Shown here one piece after another: positions 31,080 to 41,816 of a stretch of DNA of 64,000 nucleotides (position 1 is the first letter of the stretch; every line of letters begins with the position of its first letter). The DNA is taken from positions 1-64,000 of the forward strand of contig CAIYWI010000092.1 in the NCBI GenBank assembly GCA_903929885.1, in the 5' to 3' direction. This stretch comes from an uncultured Phycisphaerales bacterium. GTDB lineage: Bacteria; Planctomycetota; Phycisphaerae; Phycisphaerales; UBA1924. Under the pieces are notes generated by a model that ran no database searches, was not told the origin of the DNA, and saw nothing but the letters and a program-made list of their open reading frames with translations. Both the position numbers and the translations under genes were made by a program.

Positions 31080-32135
31080 TCAGGTGATCCAGCGGCCGCC
31101 GTCGACGCGGATGATCTCGCCCGTCACGTAGGTCGCGTCGAGGGCCAGCCATCGGACCGCCTCGGCCGCCTCCTCGGGCGTGCCGGCCCTGCCCAACGGG
31201 ACCCGCCTGAGGTATCGCTCCTGCGCCTCGGGCGAGGACTCGTCTCCCGACTCGGGCCACGCCACCACGCCCGGCGCGACTCCGTTCACGCGAACATGCG
31301 GGGCCAACTCGCGAGCGGACGACCGCACCAACTCCACGAGGGCGGCCTTCGACATGGAGTAGGCAGCAAAGTCGCGCCTGGGCTTGCCCATCGCGAGAAT
31401 GTCCACCATCGCGACGACGGCCCCGCCGCCTGGCCGCTCGCTCTCGCGAAGCAGCGGAGCGAGTCTCGCCGTGAGCACGAGAGGCGTCAAGGCATTGATG
31501 CTGAACTGCTGCAGCGCCTCCTGCATCGACAGGTCGTGCAGCGGCGTCGGCGAATAGATCGATGCATTGTGCACCAGCACATCGAGCCGAGGCAGGGAAT
31601 CCGCGAGGAACGTCGCGAACATCTCGGCGGCGTTGAGATCGAGCAGGTTGACCTCGTGCGTCACCGCCGCCACCCCCATCGCTCGCAGTTCCTCCGCGAG
31701 CGTCATCGCCTCCTCGCGGCTGGCGTGGTAGGTCAGCACGATGTCGCACCCGGCCTTGGCGAGGGCCAGACACGTGGCCCGCCCCACTCTCCTGGCTCCC
31801 CCGGTCACCAACGCGACGGGGCGGGCGCCTGAAATCGCGTCCACCTTGGCCGTGTCCGCCTTGGTCCCCGGGGCGGGCGTTTCGAGCCGCCTGGCGGATT
31901 CGGCCCAGGCATCAACCGATGCGTCGACGGCCGAAGGCCGCGGTCGACGGAATCGCTCGAGTCGGCGTCGCCGCAGCATGACGCTGAGCATGGCCATGAT
32001 GCCCAGCAACAGGACGATGATCAGCACGAGCATCCAGAGGGCCCACCAGCCCAGCGCCGACGCCCGCGGATCCGACGTCGGCACGTGTGCGGCGACATCC
32101 TGCGCGAGGAAGATCGGGGCCCTGAAGTTCACCAT
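31080..32135 (-). CDS. Membrane-anchored short-chain dehydrogenase, pteridine-reductase-like
   Basis: A protein of 351 residues. Residues about 28-55 form a strong membrane helix (WWALWMLVLIIVLLLGIMAM) followed by a basic stretch (RRRRLERFRRPRP) and a linker; the SDR domain occupies about 105-351. TGGARRVG fits the TGxxxRxG signature of pteridine reductases (FolM/PTR1) rather than the usual TGxxxGxG. The active site looks intact: NAS, and YSMSKAAL for YxxxK. Such enzymes reduce dihydropterins or dihydrofolate with NADPH. The basic residues predict the catalytic domain on the cytoplasmic face. The start at 32135 is supported by TATCAT 7 bases upstream, which overlaps the alternative ATG at 32144. 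Divergent from hmgA and convergent with the DUF1501 gene. Confidence 0.72.
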   Translation of the reverse strand: MVNFRAPIFLAQDVAAHVPTSDPRASALGWWALWMLVLIIVLLLGIMAMLSVMLRRRRLERFRRPRPSAVDASVDAWAESARRLETPAPGTKADTAKVDAISGARPVALVTGGARRVGRATCLALAKAGCDIVLTYHASREEAMTLAEELRAMGVAAVTHEVNLLDLNAAEMFATFLADSLPRLDVLVHNASIYSPTPLHDLSMQEALQQFSINALTPLVLTARLAPLLRESERPGGGAVVAMVDILAMGKPRRDFAAYSMSKAALVELVRSSARELAPHVRVNGVAPGVVAWPESGDESSPEAQERYLRRVPLGRAGTPEEAAEAVRWLALDATYVTGEIIRVDGGRWIT

Positions 32136-32142
32136 GGGCTGC

Positions 32143-32148
32143 ATGATA
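32143..32148 (-). promoter_or_regulatory. Candidate -10 of the pteridine-reductase-like gene (leaderless)
   Basis: TATCAT on the minus strand, 7 bases before ATG 32135. Confidence 0.45.
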
Positions 32149-32220
32149 CGGGACGTGAGCGGCCTCGCCCCCGGGGCGCCCCGGGCGAGTCTGGGCCCGC
32201 CTCGACGGCATCGCCAACCG

Positions 32221-32226
32221 TATGAT
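32221..32226 (+). promoter_or_regulatory. Candidate -10 of hmgA (leaderless)
   Basis: TATGAT ending 5 bases before ATG 32232. Confidence 0.45.
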
Positions 32227-32231
32227 TGCAC

Positions 32232-33563
32232 ATGCCGTACTACACCAAGCTCGGGCTGCTCCCCCACAAGCGTCACGTGCAGTTCCGTCGTCCAGACGGC
32301 GCGCTGTACTCCGAGGAGGTGTTCGGCACCGAAGGGTTCGTCGGCCCCACCACCACGATGTACCACATTCATCCGCCGACGCAGGTCGCCGGCTGGAAGC
32401 CCATCGCGTCGACCAAGGTCGAGTACGTCGAGACCGAGATCATGCGGATGCGTCACGTCATGACCGGCGGCCAGCGCATGGACCCCAAGGGGGACTTCAT
32501 CACCGGCCGCGTGGTGCTCTTCGGCAACTCCGACTGCGAGATGGCCGTCTGCAACCCCGCCGAGCAGATGAAGTACCATTTCAAGAACGGTCAGGGCGAC
32601 GAGTGCATCTTCATCCACTTCGGCAGCGGCACTTGCCACACGATGTTGGGCACCCTCAAGTTCGGCCCCCTCGACTACCTCGTCATCCCCAAGGGTGTCA
32701 TCTACACGATCATCTGGGACGAGCGCCGCAACGGCCCGGACGGCAAGCCCACCGACGGCGGTCCCTCGATCGAGAACACGCCCTTGGGCCGCTATCTGCT
32801 CATCGAGACCGTCAACGGAAGCCATATCGGCCCGCCGCCTCGCTACGTGAGCAAGGCCAACGGTCAGTTCCTCGAGCACTCGCCCTACTGCGAGCGCGAC
32901 ATCCGCCTGCCCGAGATGCCCATGACGTGGCACGAGAAGGGCGACTTCCCCGTCCGCATCAAGGCCCGCGACTGCATCCACGAGTACGTGTACCACTACC
33001 ACCCGCTCGACATCGTCGGCTGGGACGGCTGCTACTACCCCTTCATCTTCAACGTGCGCGACTTCTCGCCCATCACCGGGCAGCTCCACATGCCCCCGCC
33101 GATCCACCAGACTTTCGAGGCGCACAACTTCGTGATCTGCTCCTTCTGCCCCCGCATGCTCGACTATCACCCGCATGCCATCAAGGTGCCGTACAATCAC
33201 AGCAACCTCGACAGCGACGAGGTGCTCTATTACGTCGAGGGCAACTTCGGCAGCCGCAAGGGCATCGAGGTCGGGTCGCTCACCGCGCACCCGCAGGGCA
33301 TTCCGCACGGACCGCACCCGGGCACCGTGGAGGCCTCCCTCACGGCCACCTTCACCGCCGAACTCGCCGTGATGTGCGACACCTTCCGCCCGCTCTTCCC
33401 CACCAAGGCGGCCCTCGCCTTCGATGATCCCAAGTATCCCGCCAGTTGGCAGGGAGAGCACTTCCCCGGCATCGCCAGCGGCAAGATCGCCATCGCCGGC
33501 GACCAGCAGCATGGCGTTCCCGTCCGCGACCACCGCACGGTCGCCAACGTGTGGGCTCCCTGA
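32232..33563 (+). CDS. hmgA: Homogentisate 1,2-dioxygenase
   Basis: A cupin-fold iron enzyme that opens the homogentisate ring in tyrosine breakdown. The 443-residue product starts MPYYTKLGLLPHKRHVQFR and has ALYSEEVFGTEGFVGPTTTMYHIHPPTQV, as in bacterial homogentisate dioxygenases. The C-terminal cupin holds likely iron ligands in PYNHSNLDSDEVLYYVEGNF (His and acidic residues) and HPQGIPHGPHPG (His). No fumarylacetoacetase, maleylacetoacetate isomerase or 4-hydroxyphenylpyruvate dioxygenase gene lies beside it, so the pathway is scattered or the substrate differs. The MnmE-like GTPase gene starts 14 bp downstream and appears co-transcribed. Confidence 0.85.
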   Translation: MPYYTKLGLLPHKRHVQFRRPDGALYSEEVFGTEGFVGPTTTMYHIHPPTQVAGWKPIASTKVEYVETEIMRMRHVMTGGQRMDPKGDFITGRVVLFGNSDCEMAVCNPAEQMKYHFKNGQGDECIFIHFGSGTCHTMLGTLKFGPLDYLVIPKGVIYTIIWDERRNGPDGKPTDGGPSIENTPLGRYLLIETVNGSHIGPPPRYVSKANGQFLEHSPYCERDIRLPEMPMTWHEKGDFPVRIKARDCIHEYVYHYHPLDIVGWDGCYYPFIFNVRDFSPITGQLHMPPPIHQTFEAHNFVICSFCPRMLDYHPHAIKVPYNHSNLDSDEVLYYVEGNFGSRKGIEVGSLTAHPQGIPHGPHPGTVEASLTATFTAELAVMCDTFRPLFPTKAALAFDDPKYPASWQGEHFPGIASGKIAIAGDQQHGVPVRDHRTVANVWAP

Positions 33564-33577
33564 CCGGGAACGACCTC

Positions 33578-34585
33578 ATGACCGGTGCGGATGATGCCGA
33601 TCCCGGCCCGTCGTGGCGACTGGTCACGCCGGCGACCTCCGCGGGCGCGGTGGCGTGCCTGGAACTCGTCGGGGATGTGGAGGAGGCCTTCCGGCGTCTG
33701 GGGCTCGCTCCGGTCGCGGTGGGCGAACTTCGCCTCCGCGCGTTGCACGGGCTTGATCACGCGTTGATTGCGAGGATGACACCGAATCTCGCGCACGTGA
33801 TGCCGCACGGCGGCATTGCGGCTGTTCGCGTCGCGGAAGCCGCCCTGCATGCTGCCGGCATCCGCCGCCTCGGTTCGGTGTCGCCTCGGATCGCATTTCC
33901 CGAGGCGAGAACGTGGCTCGAGGCGTGCTCGCTCGCTTGGCTGGCGATTGCCGCCAGCCCCGATGCCGTCGACGTGCTGTTGGACCAGCCGCGTCGATGG
34001 CGGTCGGCGGGCTGGGATCCCGATGCGCCCCCGCCGCGTGCTCGCAACCAGCAGGATCGCCTGCTCGACCGACTGCTCGCTCCTCCGTTGATCGTCGCCC
34101 TCGGGCCGCCGAACGTCGGGAAATCGACCCTGCTCAACGCCTTGGCCCGCCGGCGCGTCTCGATCGTCGCCGACCGGCCGGGGACCACGCGTGATCATGT
34201 CGGCGCGATGCTCGACCTCGACGGCTTGACCGTGCGATACGTCGATGCGCCGGGCATTCGCGAGCACGGCGTCGATCCGATCGAAGCACGCGCCATCGCG
34301 ACGTCGCTGGTCATCGCCCGCTCCGCCGACCTCATCCTCCACGTCAGCGACCACGTCACGCCGTGGCGCCTTCCAGCCGAACTGGCGGCGCTTCCGACGC
34401 TCCGCGTGCAGACCCGCACCGACCTCCATGGCGGCGACACCGATGCCGACATCGCGGTCGGAAGAATGCATGTCGCGGCCGAATCGTCCGCCACGAAACT
34501 CGCCCTGGCGATCCGGCAACGGCTCGTGCCTCGCGAGGCGGCGCTCGATCCGTCGCCCTGGGTGCTGCCGGCCATCGCCGAGTGA
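33578..34585 (+). CDS. Degenerate MnmE-like GTPase
   Basis: A protein of 335 residues. The GTPase part is clear: GPPNVGKST at 176-184 (G1), TTRDH at 203-207 (G2) and VDAPG at 222-226 (G3); the G4 position reads QTRTDL instead of NKxD. The N-terminal 130 residues echo MnmE's folate-binding and helical region (VTPATSAGAVACLELVG, then MPHGGIAAVRVAEAALHAAGIRR, like MnmE's HGGPAV block). Genuine MnmE is about 450 residues and ends with a catalytic Cys in CIGK; this protein has no C-terminal helical part and no such Cys, so tRNA modification by it is unlikely. It lies 14 bp after hmgA and is followed by a strong hairpin. Confidence 0.7.
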   Translation: MTGADDADPGPSWRLVTPATSAGAVACLELVGDVEEAFRRLGLAPVAVGELRLRALHGLDHALIARMTPNLAHVMPHGGIAAVRVAEAALHAAGIRRLGSVSPRIAFPEARTWLEACSLAWLAIAASPDAVDVLLDQPRRWRSAGWDPDAPPPRARNQQDRLLDRLLAPPLIVALGPPNVGKSTLLNALARRRVSIVADRPGTTRDHVGAMLDLDGLTVRYVDAPGIREHGVDPIEARAIATSLVIARSADLILHVSDHVTPWRLPAELAALPTLRVQTRTDLHGGDTDADIAVGRMHVAAESSATKLALAIRQRLVPREAALDPSPWVLPAIAE

Positions 34586-34605
34586 CACGCGACCTCTCGC
34601 AACGA

Positions 34606-34634
34606 CGACGGGCCCGGCAGAGCCGGGCCCGTCG
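34606..34634. terminator. Bidirectional hairpin between convergent genes
   Basis: A perfect 13-bp stem (34606-34618 with 34622-34634) and a 3-base loop, in the 82-base gap between the convergent MnmE-like and TlpA-like genes. There is no long T-tract on either side. Confidence 0.65.
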
Positions 34635-34667
34635 GTCTTCAACGCTCGGGAGACCGCTGCACGCGGC

Positions 34668-35939
34668 TCACTTCTTCTTGTCGGCCAAGGCCTTCTCGAC
34701 CGCCGCGACGAGTTTCTCGCCACGGAGGTTGGCGCCGATCACCTTGCCGGTGTCGCCGTCGACCAGGAAGGTCGCGGGGATCGAGCTGATGCCGTACAGC
34801 TGGGCGATGCGGGCCTTCCAGTAGCCGCCGTCGTAGACCTGCGGCCAGTCCATCTCCTGCTTCTCGGCCACCGACTTGATCTTCGACTCGGACTCGGGAC
34901 GGTCGAGGCTGATGCCGAGCACCTCGAAGCCCTGATCGCGGAACTTCTTGTGGGCCGCGACCACGTTGGGCATCTCGACCATGCAGGGGCCGCACCACGT
35001 GGCCCAGAAGTCGATCAGGACGATCTTGCCCTTGTAATCGCCGGGGAACTTGAGGGTCTTGCCGTCCATCGTCTGGGCCTCGAAGGCGGTGATGGGCTTG
35101 CCCACGCCGTGATCCGGCGGCGGCAGGATCTCCTCGACCTCCTTGTCGGACTTGGCGATGGAGAAGGATGCGCCTTCGCGGGTCAGGTCCTTGAGCTCGT
35201 AGGCCACGCCCGCGATCTTGAACGGCTTGCGCACGTCGTACTGCTCGCCGCGACGATCGAACGAGCCGCTGCCGTTCACGTCGATGTAGAGCGACACGCC
35301 CGAACCGGTCTTGCCATCGGCCGACGGCTCGACACCCCGGAAGTCGCCGGTGCATCCGTCGTCGGAGAGCATGATCTTGTAGGTCTTGTCGCCCAGTCTC
35401 GCCTCGCCCTGCATCGCGTAGTCGCGATAGACGAACAGGAAGTCCTTGGCGCTGGCCCGCCCCGGATCCTTGGGGTCAAACCGATACATCCGGAAGTGGC
35501 CGTCGAAGGCCTTGTCCCCCTCGCCGATCCGCAGCATCGCGCCGCCATTGCAGATCTTGTGCCGGTCGCCCTGCGCCGAGGGCCGCAACTCGCTGCGCCA
35601 TTGCGGGGCGGCATCGTCGGTGTAGTCGCCGTTGCCGTTGGCATCGATGAACATCTTGGGGTCGCCCGACTCGGGCTCGAAGATCGCCACGCCGACGGCC
35701 TGGCCCGACGCCGTCTTCAGCGGCATCACGCCGAACAGGAGACCTTCCAAGCCCTCGGGAAGTTTCATCTCGCCGGCGGGACGCTCCGTCGAGAGCTTCA
35801 CTTGAACCGGCCGGTAGCCGCCGAGAAGGGCCGTGGCGTCGGTGGTGACCGCCGTCATACTGACCACGTCGGTCCCGGAAGCGGTCGAGGCCGCGAGGGC
35901 GAGGGGAAGAACGGTCACGAGCCGATGGATACCTGCCAT
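34668..35939 (-). CDS. TlpA/ResA-type thioredoxin-fold protein with calcium-loop-like motifs
   Basis: A protein of 423 residues with a signal peptide (LVTVLPLALAASTASG), so it probably acts outside the cytoplasm. The C-terminal 140 residues are a thioredoxin domain of the TlpA/ResA/AhpC type, with the redox motif WCGPC (Cys 316 and 319), VLGISLDRPESE and the cis-Pro segment ISSIPATFLVD. Residues about 25-275 are a beta-rich region of unknown fold with two loops resembling calcium-binding EF-hand or dockerin loops: FIDANGNGDYTDD (about 97-109) and YIDVNGSGSFD (about 218-228). A clear AGGAG sits before ATG 35939, which decides the start, though the frame is open further upstream. Divergent from the GNAT gene. 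Confidence 0.85.
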   Translation of the reverse strand: MAGIHRLVTVLPLALAASTASGTDVVSMTAVTTDATALLGGYRPVQVKLSTERPAGEMKLPEGLEGLLFGVMPLKTASGQAVGVAIFEPESGDPKMFIDANGNGDYTDDAAPQWRSELRPSAQGDRHKICNGGAMLRIGEGDKAFDGHFRMYRFDPKDPGRASAKDFLFVYRDYAMQGEARLGDKTYKIMLSDDGCTGDFRGVEPSADGKTGSGVSLYIDVNGSGSFDRRGEQYDVRKPFKIAGVAYELKDLTREGASFSIAKSDKEVEEILPPPDHGVGKPITAFEAQTMDGKTLKFPGDYKGKIVLIDFWATWCGPCMVEMPNVVAAHKKFRDQGFEVLGISLDRPESESKIKSVAEKQEMDWPQVYDGGYWKARIAQLYGISSIPATFLVDGDTGKVIGANLRGEKLVAAVEKALADKKK

Positions 35940-35999
35940 GAAGTCACTCCTGATGAGGGTGTCCCTGAATCGAGACATGCCGGCGTCTTGCACCGAAGG

Positions 36000-36038
36000 A
36001 TGGTACGGTCGGGATCGGCGACGATCCTCACCTATGTT
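36000..36038. promoter_or_regulatory. Candidate divergent promoter, TlpA-type and GNAT genes
   Basis: A minus-strand TACCAT (36000-36005) lies about 60 bases before the TlpA-type start. A plus-strand TATGTT (36033-36038) lies about 35 bases before the GNAT start. Both are weak -10 candidates without clear -35 partners. Confidence 0.3.
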
Positions 36039-36073
36039 TCCCCGCACCCCCACCCCCGTTCGGAGCCAACCCG

Positions 36074-36562
36074 ATGTCCGTCCGCATTCGACCCGCCACG
36101 CCGCAGGATGTTCCACTGCTGTGCCAACTCATCCGGGATCTGGCGGTCTACGAGAAGCTTGAACATGAATGCCGCGTCTCCCCCGAGGGGCTTCATGCCG
36201 CCCTTTTCGGACCACGCCCTTCCGCCAAGGCGCTCGTCGGGGAACTGTCAGGCACCGCCGAGGGCTTCGCCCTCTACTTCACCAACTTCTCCACCTTCCT
36301 CGCCAAGCCGGGGATCTACCTCGAGGATCTCTTCGTGCGCCCGCACGCTCGGGGCAGCGGGCTGGGCAAGGCCCTGCTCTCAACGCTCGCGAGGATCGCC
36401 GTCGATGAAGGGTGCGGACGCGTCGAATGGTCCGTGCTCGACTGGAACGAACCTGCCATCGGCTTCTACAGGCGGCTCGGCGCGGTGCCCATGAGCGAAT
36501 GGACCGTCTTCCGGTTGACGGGCGACTCGCTTCGCGATGTCGCCGCCCTCGCCCCACGCTGA
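36074..36562 (+). CDS. GNAT family N-acetyltransferase
   Basis: A protein of 162 residues with the full GNAT fold: the N-terminal VRIRPATPQDVPLLCQLIRDLA, the central strand GIYLEDLFVRPHARGSGLGKALL, whose RGSGLG loop binds acetyl-CoA, and the C-terminal VLDWNEPAIGFYRRLGA block with the conserved Tyr. The pattern (YEKLEHE near the N-terminus, IYLEDLFV, LDWN) resembles diamine or thialysine acetyltransferases (SAT1-like), so a polyamine or lysine-like substrate is possible. truA starts 6 bp after its stop, indicating an operon. The frame is open upstream of ATG 36074, but that ATG fits the family start. Confidence 0.88.
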   Translation: MSVRIRPATPQDVPLLCQLIRDLAVYEKLEHECRVSPEGLHAALFGPRPSAKALVGELSGTAEGFALYFTNFSTFLAKPGIYLEDLFVRPHARGSGLGKALLSTLARIAVDEGCGRVEWSVLDWNEPAIGFYRRLGAVPMSEWTVFRLTGDSLRDVAALAPR

Positions 36563-36568
36563 CACGCC

Positions 36569-37456
36569 GTGCCCAGATACAAGCTCACCATCGCCTACGA
36601 CGGCACCGACTTCTGCGGCTGGCAGAAGCAGGAACCCCTCGCCCCCCCTGCCGATTCCCCGCTGCCCGCCGTGCCCGCGGCGATGATCGCCGGCACGCTC
36701 CACGACGCCGAAGCGGGAGCCGACCGCCTTCAACTTCGAACCGTGCAGCACGTGGTGGAGCGTGCGGTGGTTCAGATCGTGCGTGAGCGAGTCGTCCTCC
36801 ACGGCGCGAGCCGCACCGACTCGGGCGTGCACGCGCTGGGTCAGGTCGCCGCCTTCACCTGCTCGGGCGACGACGAGGGCCCCGAGGCGCCGCGAGGGTC
36901 GGGGTGGCCGCTGTCCCGCGGCACCGAGCGACTCCGCCGCGCGCTCAACGGGCGCCTGCCCGAGGACGTGCTCGTCACGGCGGTGGAGGCGGTGCATGCC
37001 GAGTTCAATCCCATCCGCGACGCGACCTCCAAGGCCTACAGCTACACGCTCCACGTGGGGCACGAGCGTCCGCTGTGGGATCGCCGCTTCGTGCACCAGG
37101 TGCACGATCGACTCGACCTCGACGCGATGAGGCGGGCGGCAACGCTGCTCATCGGCACGCACGACTTCGCCGCCTTCGCCGCGGCCGGTCACGGACGCCA
37201 AAGCACGGTGCGGACGATCTTCGGATGCGACATCACGCCCGCGTCGCCCGACCGACTGCGGATCGACGTGAGCGGCAACGGCTTCCTGTGGAACATGGTG
37301 CGGATCATCGCGGGCACGCTCGTGGAGGTCGGCCGCGGACGAATGGCGGCCGAGTCGATCCCCGGCATCATCGCGTCGGGAAGACGCGATCGGGCCGGGC
37401 CCACGCTGCCCCCGACGGGACTGCGGCTCGAGTGGATCCGCCACGGCGAGGCGTGA
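36569..37456 (+). CDS. truA: tRNA pseudouridine(38-40) synthase
   Basis: TruA isomerises uridines 38-40 in tRNA anticodon stems. The 295-residue product starts at a GTG and has YKLTIAYDGTDFCGWQKQ, then the catalytic block HGASRTDSGVHALGQVA with the essential Asp, FNPIRDATSKAYSYTLH, GTHDFAAFAA and GNGFLWNMVRIIAGTLVEVG near the end. An extra segment of about 40 residues rich in Pro and Ala sits between the first block and the catalytic block. The start is set by the 6-bp gap after the acetyltransferase gene. It ends 9 bp from the convergent ABC-F gene. Confidence 0.95.
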   Translation: MPRYKLTIAYDGTDFCGWQKQEPLAPPADSPLPAVPAAMIAGTLHDAEAGADRLQLRTVQHVVERAVVQIVRERVVLHGASRTDSGVHALGQVAAFTCSGDDEGPEAPRGSGWPLSRGTERLRRALNGRLPEDVLVTAVEAVHAEFNPIRDATSKAYSYTLHVGHERPLWDRRFVHQVHDRLDLDAMRRAATLLIGTHDFAAFAAAGHGRQSTVRTIFGCDITPASPDRLRIDVSGNGFLWNMVRIIAGTLVEVGRGRMAAESIPGIIASGRRDRAGPTLPPTGLRLEWIRHGEA

Positions 37457-37465
37457 GCCGACGAT

Positions 37466-39461
<1,996 letters not shown>

Positions 39462-39469
39462 GGACCCGG

Positions 39470-39475
39470 AGGGTA
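39470..39475 (-). promoter_or_regulatory. Candidate -10 of the frameshifted ABC-F gene (leaderless)
   Basis: TACCCT on the minus strand, 8 bases before ATG 39461. Confidence 0.4.
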
Positions 39476-39619
39476 CCCGCCGCCGCCGCCCTCGCCGCCA
39501 CCGCCGCACGCAAACACAATCCGAACGCGACCGCCCCGACCGACTGGAGCATCCGCCGCAACGCGAGTGCGAACCTTCCGGCATGACCTCACCATCCGGG
39601 CGATCGGCCTCCGGCCCCC

Positions 39620-39625
39620 TATCAT
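39620..39625 (+). promoter_or_regulatory. Candidate -10 of pdhA (leaderless)
   Basis: TATCAT ending 8 bases before ATG 39634. It sits in the same CCTATCATCT string found upstream of pdhB. Confidence 0.5.
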
Positions 39626-39633
39626 CTCCACCT

Positions 39634-40791
39634 ATGGCCACCGCGACCGCCCCCGACCACGCTTCCGCCTCCAAGGCCGCCAAGCGGCCCGCCGATCAAC
39701 TGCCCGACGCCACGCTCATCGGTTGGCTCAAGGACATGCTTCTGATCCGCGAGTTCGAGAACCGAACCGCCCAAGCCTACCAGCAGGCCAAGATCGGCGG
39801 CTTCTGCCACCTGTACACCGGACAGGAAGCGCTCGCGGTCGGCACCATCGCCGCGCTGAACCACGACGACCCGATCGTGACGGCCTACCGCGACCACGGC
39901 CACGCGTTGGCCCGCGGCATGTCTCCCGAGGCCTGCATGGCCGAGATGTTCGGGAAGAGCACTGGGTGCGCCAAGGGCAAGGGCGGGTCGATGCACATGT
40001 TCGATCGACCCAACTGGCTCTTCGGCGGCCACGGCATCGTGAGCGCCCAGAACGCCCTGGGCACCGGCCTTGCCTTCGCCGCCCGCTACGAGTGGGAGGT
40101 CCTCGGCCAGTCGGTCGAGGGGGGCGAGGCCAAGAAGAAGGTCGCCTTGACGTACATGGGCGACGGCGCGCTCAACCAGGGCGTGCTGCACGAGTCGATG
40201 AACCTCGCGGGCCTCTGGTCGATCCCCGTCATCTACATCGTCGAGAACAACGGCTATTCGATGGGCACCGCCATCGAGCGAGGCACCACCATGGCCAGCG
40301 ACCTTCGCAAGAAGGCCGAGGCCTACGGCATGCGCGGCGAGATCATCGACGGCCTCGACATCGTCGACCTTTACAATCAGTTCAAGCCGCTGGTCGACTG
40401 GTGCCGCCAGGAGCAGCGCCCGGCGTTCGTCGACCTCAAGACCTACCGCTACCTCGGCCACTCCATGTCCGATCCGCAGAAGTACCGGACCAAGGAGGAG
40501 GTCGACCAGTACAAGGCGAAGGACTCGATCGATCGCCTCGCATCGCAACTGATGGACACGAGCACCGATCGGGCGAAGGCCAACGGCGGACGTCCCGTGC
40601 TCACCGAGCAGGCGTTCATGGACATCCAGTCGCAGGTCAAGGCGGCAGTGCAGCGGTCGCTCGAGTTCGCCGAGAACAGCCCAGCCCCCGATGTCGCCTC
40701 GGAACTCTACAGCGACGTGTACCTCAACCCGATGAAGAACCTCAGTCCGATCGCCGACTACACCATCGGCGCCAAGAACCCTCTCCTCTGA
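39634..40791 (+). CDS. pdhA: Pyruvate dehydrogenase E1 component, alpha subunit
   Basis: The thiamine-diphosphate-binding half of E1. The 385 residues include MLLIREFENRTAQAYQQAKIGGFCHLYTGQEA, DPIVTAYRDHGHALARG, KGGSMHMFD, the cofactor motif GDGALNQGVLHESMNLAGLW ending in IVENN, and YRYLGHSMSDPQKYRTKEEV, where the Ser-rich loop is the phosphorylation-loop region. These blocks fit pyruvate rather than branched-chain E1. The frame is open upstream, but ATG 39634 has the -10-like box just before it and fits the family. pdhB and pdhC lie about 28 kb away. The C-terminus is followed by a short stretch with repeated CGTGATC before the convergent rnc gene. Confidence 0.95.
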   Translation: MATATAPDHASASKAAKRPADQLPDATLIGWLKDMLLIREFENRTAQAYQQAKIGGFCHLYTGQEALAVGTIAALNHDDPIVTAYRDHGHALARGMSPEACMAEMFGKSTGCAKGKGGSMHMFDRPNWLFGGHGIVSAQNALGTGLAFAARYEWEVLGQSVEGGEAKKKVALTYMGDGALNQGVLHESMNLAGLWSIPVIYIVENNGYSMGTAIERGTTMASDLRKKAEAYGMRGEIIDGLDIVDLYNQFKPLVDWCRQEQRPAFVDLKTYRYLGHSMSDPQKYRTKEEVDQYKAKDSIDRLASQLMDTSTDRAKANGGRPVLTEQAFMDIQSQVKAAVQRSLEFAENSPAPDVASELYSDVYLNPMKNLSPIADYTIGAKNPLL

Positions 40792-40845
40792 TCCCTCTCG
40801 GGTTCGACCGGATCGCATCGTGATCGAACCGTGATCGCGCCGTGA

Positions 40846-41577
40846 TCACGCGGGTTCCGCGCCGCCCACCACGAACTCGCCCTCCGCGACCTGTCGCACC
40901 ACGCCCAGCTCACGCAGTGCGATCAACGCGGCGTCCTGCTCGGCCTTCTTCTTGGTCTGCCCCCACGCCGGCTCGAAGCGACGCCCTCCGATCTCGACGC
41001 AAATCTTGAAGCACTTGGCGTGATCGGGCCCCTTCTCGTCGAGGATCCGGTACACGGGAGAATGTCCAAGGGTCTGCTGCGCATGCTGCTGCAGCACGCT
41101 CTTGAAGTTCTGCTGGTGTCCGCTCTGGGCAGTGCGATCGATCATCTCCGCCAGGTAGGGCCGAATGAACGCGGCCGCGGCCTCGAAGCCGCCGTCGATG
41201 TAGACCGCACCGATCACCGCCTCGAGCGCAGACGAGGTGAGGCTCGCCGGCAGAGGACCAGCGTTCTGCATTCCCTTGCCCAAGACCAGGTGGTCCTCGA
41301 GCCGAAGGCGGGCGGCGATGGCCGCGCACGACTCTCGCGACACCACGTGGCTCTTGATCTTCGTCAGGTCGCCCTCGAGCAGCAGCGGGAACCGTCGGTA
41401 GGTCAGTTCGACCGTGACCAGTCCCAGCACGGCATCGCCGAGATACTCCAGCCGTTCGTTGCTGGCGATCCGACTCTCGGCCATGCTTGCGTGGGTCAAC
41501 GCCAAGTCAAGGAGGCCCGGGTCCCTGAACCGGTACCCGATGAGATCCTCAAGGGATGTCGGCGCTCGCTCACTCAT
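40846..41577 (-). CDS. rnc: Ribonuclease III
   Basis: A double-strand-specific endonuclease for rRNA and mRNA processing. The 243-residue product has the signature [14 protein letters not shown] near residue 40, with the catalytic Glu and Asp, the second acidic site in [17 protein letters not shown], and a C-terminal double-stranded RNA-binding domain ([22 protein letters not shown] through [16 protein letters not shown]). Length and domains are standard. It faces away from rpmH, and its start lies in a 239-base divergent gap. It ends 54 bp from pdhA, convergent. Confidence 0.96.
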   Translation of the reverse strand: MSERAPTSLEDLIGYRFRDPGLLDLALTHASMAESRIASNERLEYLGDAVLGLVTVELTYRRFPLLLEGDLTKIKSHVVSRESCAAIAARLRLEDHLVLGKGMQNAGPLPASLTSSALEAVIGAVYIDGGFEAAAAFIRPYLAEMIDRTAQSGHQQNFKSVLQQHAQQTLGHSPVYRILDEKGPDHAKCFKICVEIGGRRFEPAWGQTKKKAEQDAALIALRELGVVRQVAEGEFVVGGAEPA

Positions 41578-41715
41578 GGCTCATCGATCGTGCCACCCTC
41601 CCGACCACTCTTTCTATCGGACATCCCGCGGCCCCCTCCCCAACCGCCCCGATGCCAATCAAAACTCGAACGCAGGAAGCGCCTCGTGCGGTGGCAGCCC
41701 ATCAGACCGGGTGCT

Positions 41716-41721
41716 ATCATC
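41716..41721 (+). promoter_or_regulatory. Candidate -10 of rpmH
   Basis: TATCAT about 95 bases before the rpmH start. The leader it implies contains an AGGAGA ribosome-binding site. No clear -35 is seen. Confidence 0.35.
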
Positions 41722-41816
41722 TAGACCGCGGCCGACTTTCCGGAGGCCGGGGCTCGGCAGCACAGTGACCTCGTTCCACCGTCGCCACGGGCGACTTTTC
41801 GTCAGGAGACTCGTTC

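Noticed and set aside
40792-40845. A terminator between pdhA and rnc.
   Set aside because: The gap has three CGTGATC words but no stem of useful length with a T-tract.
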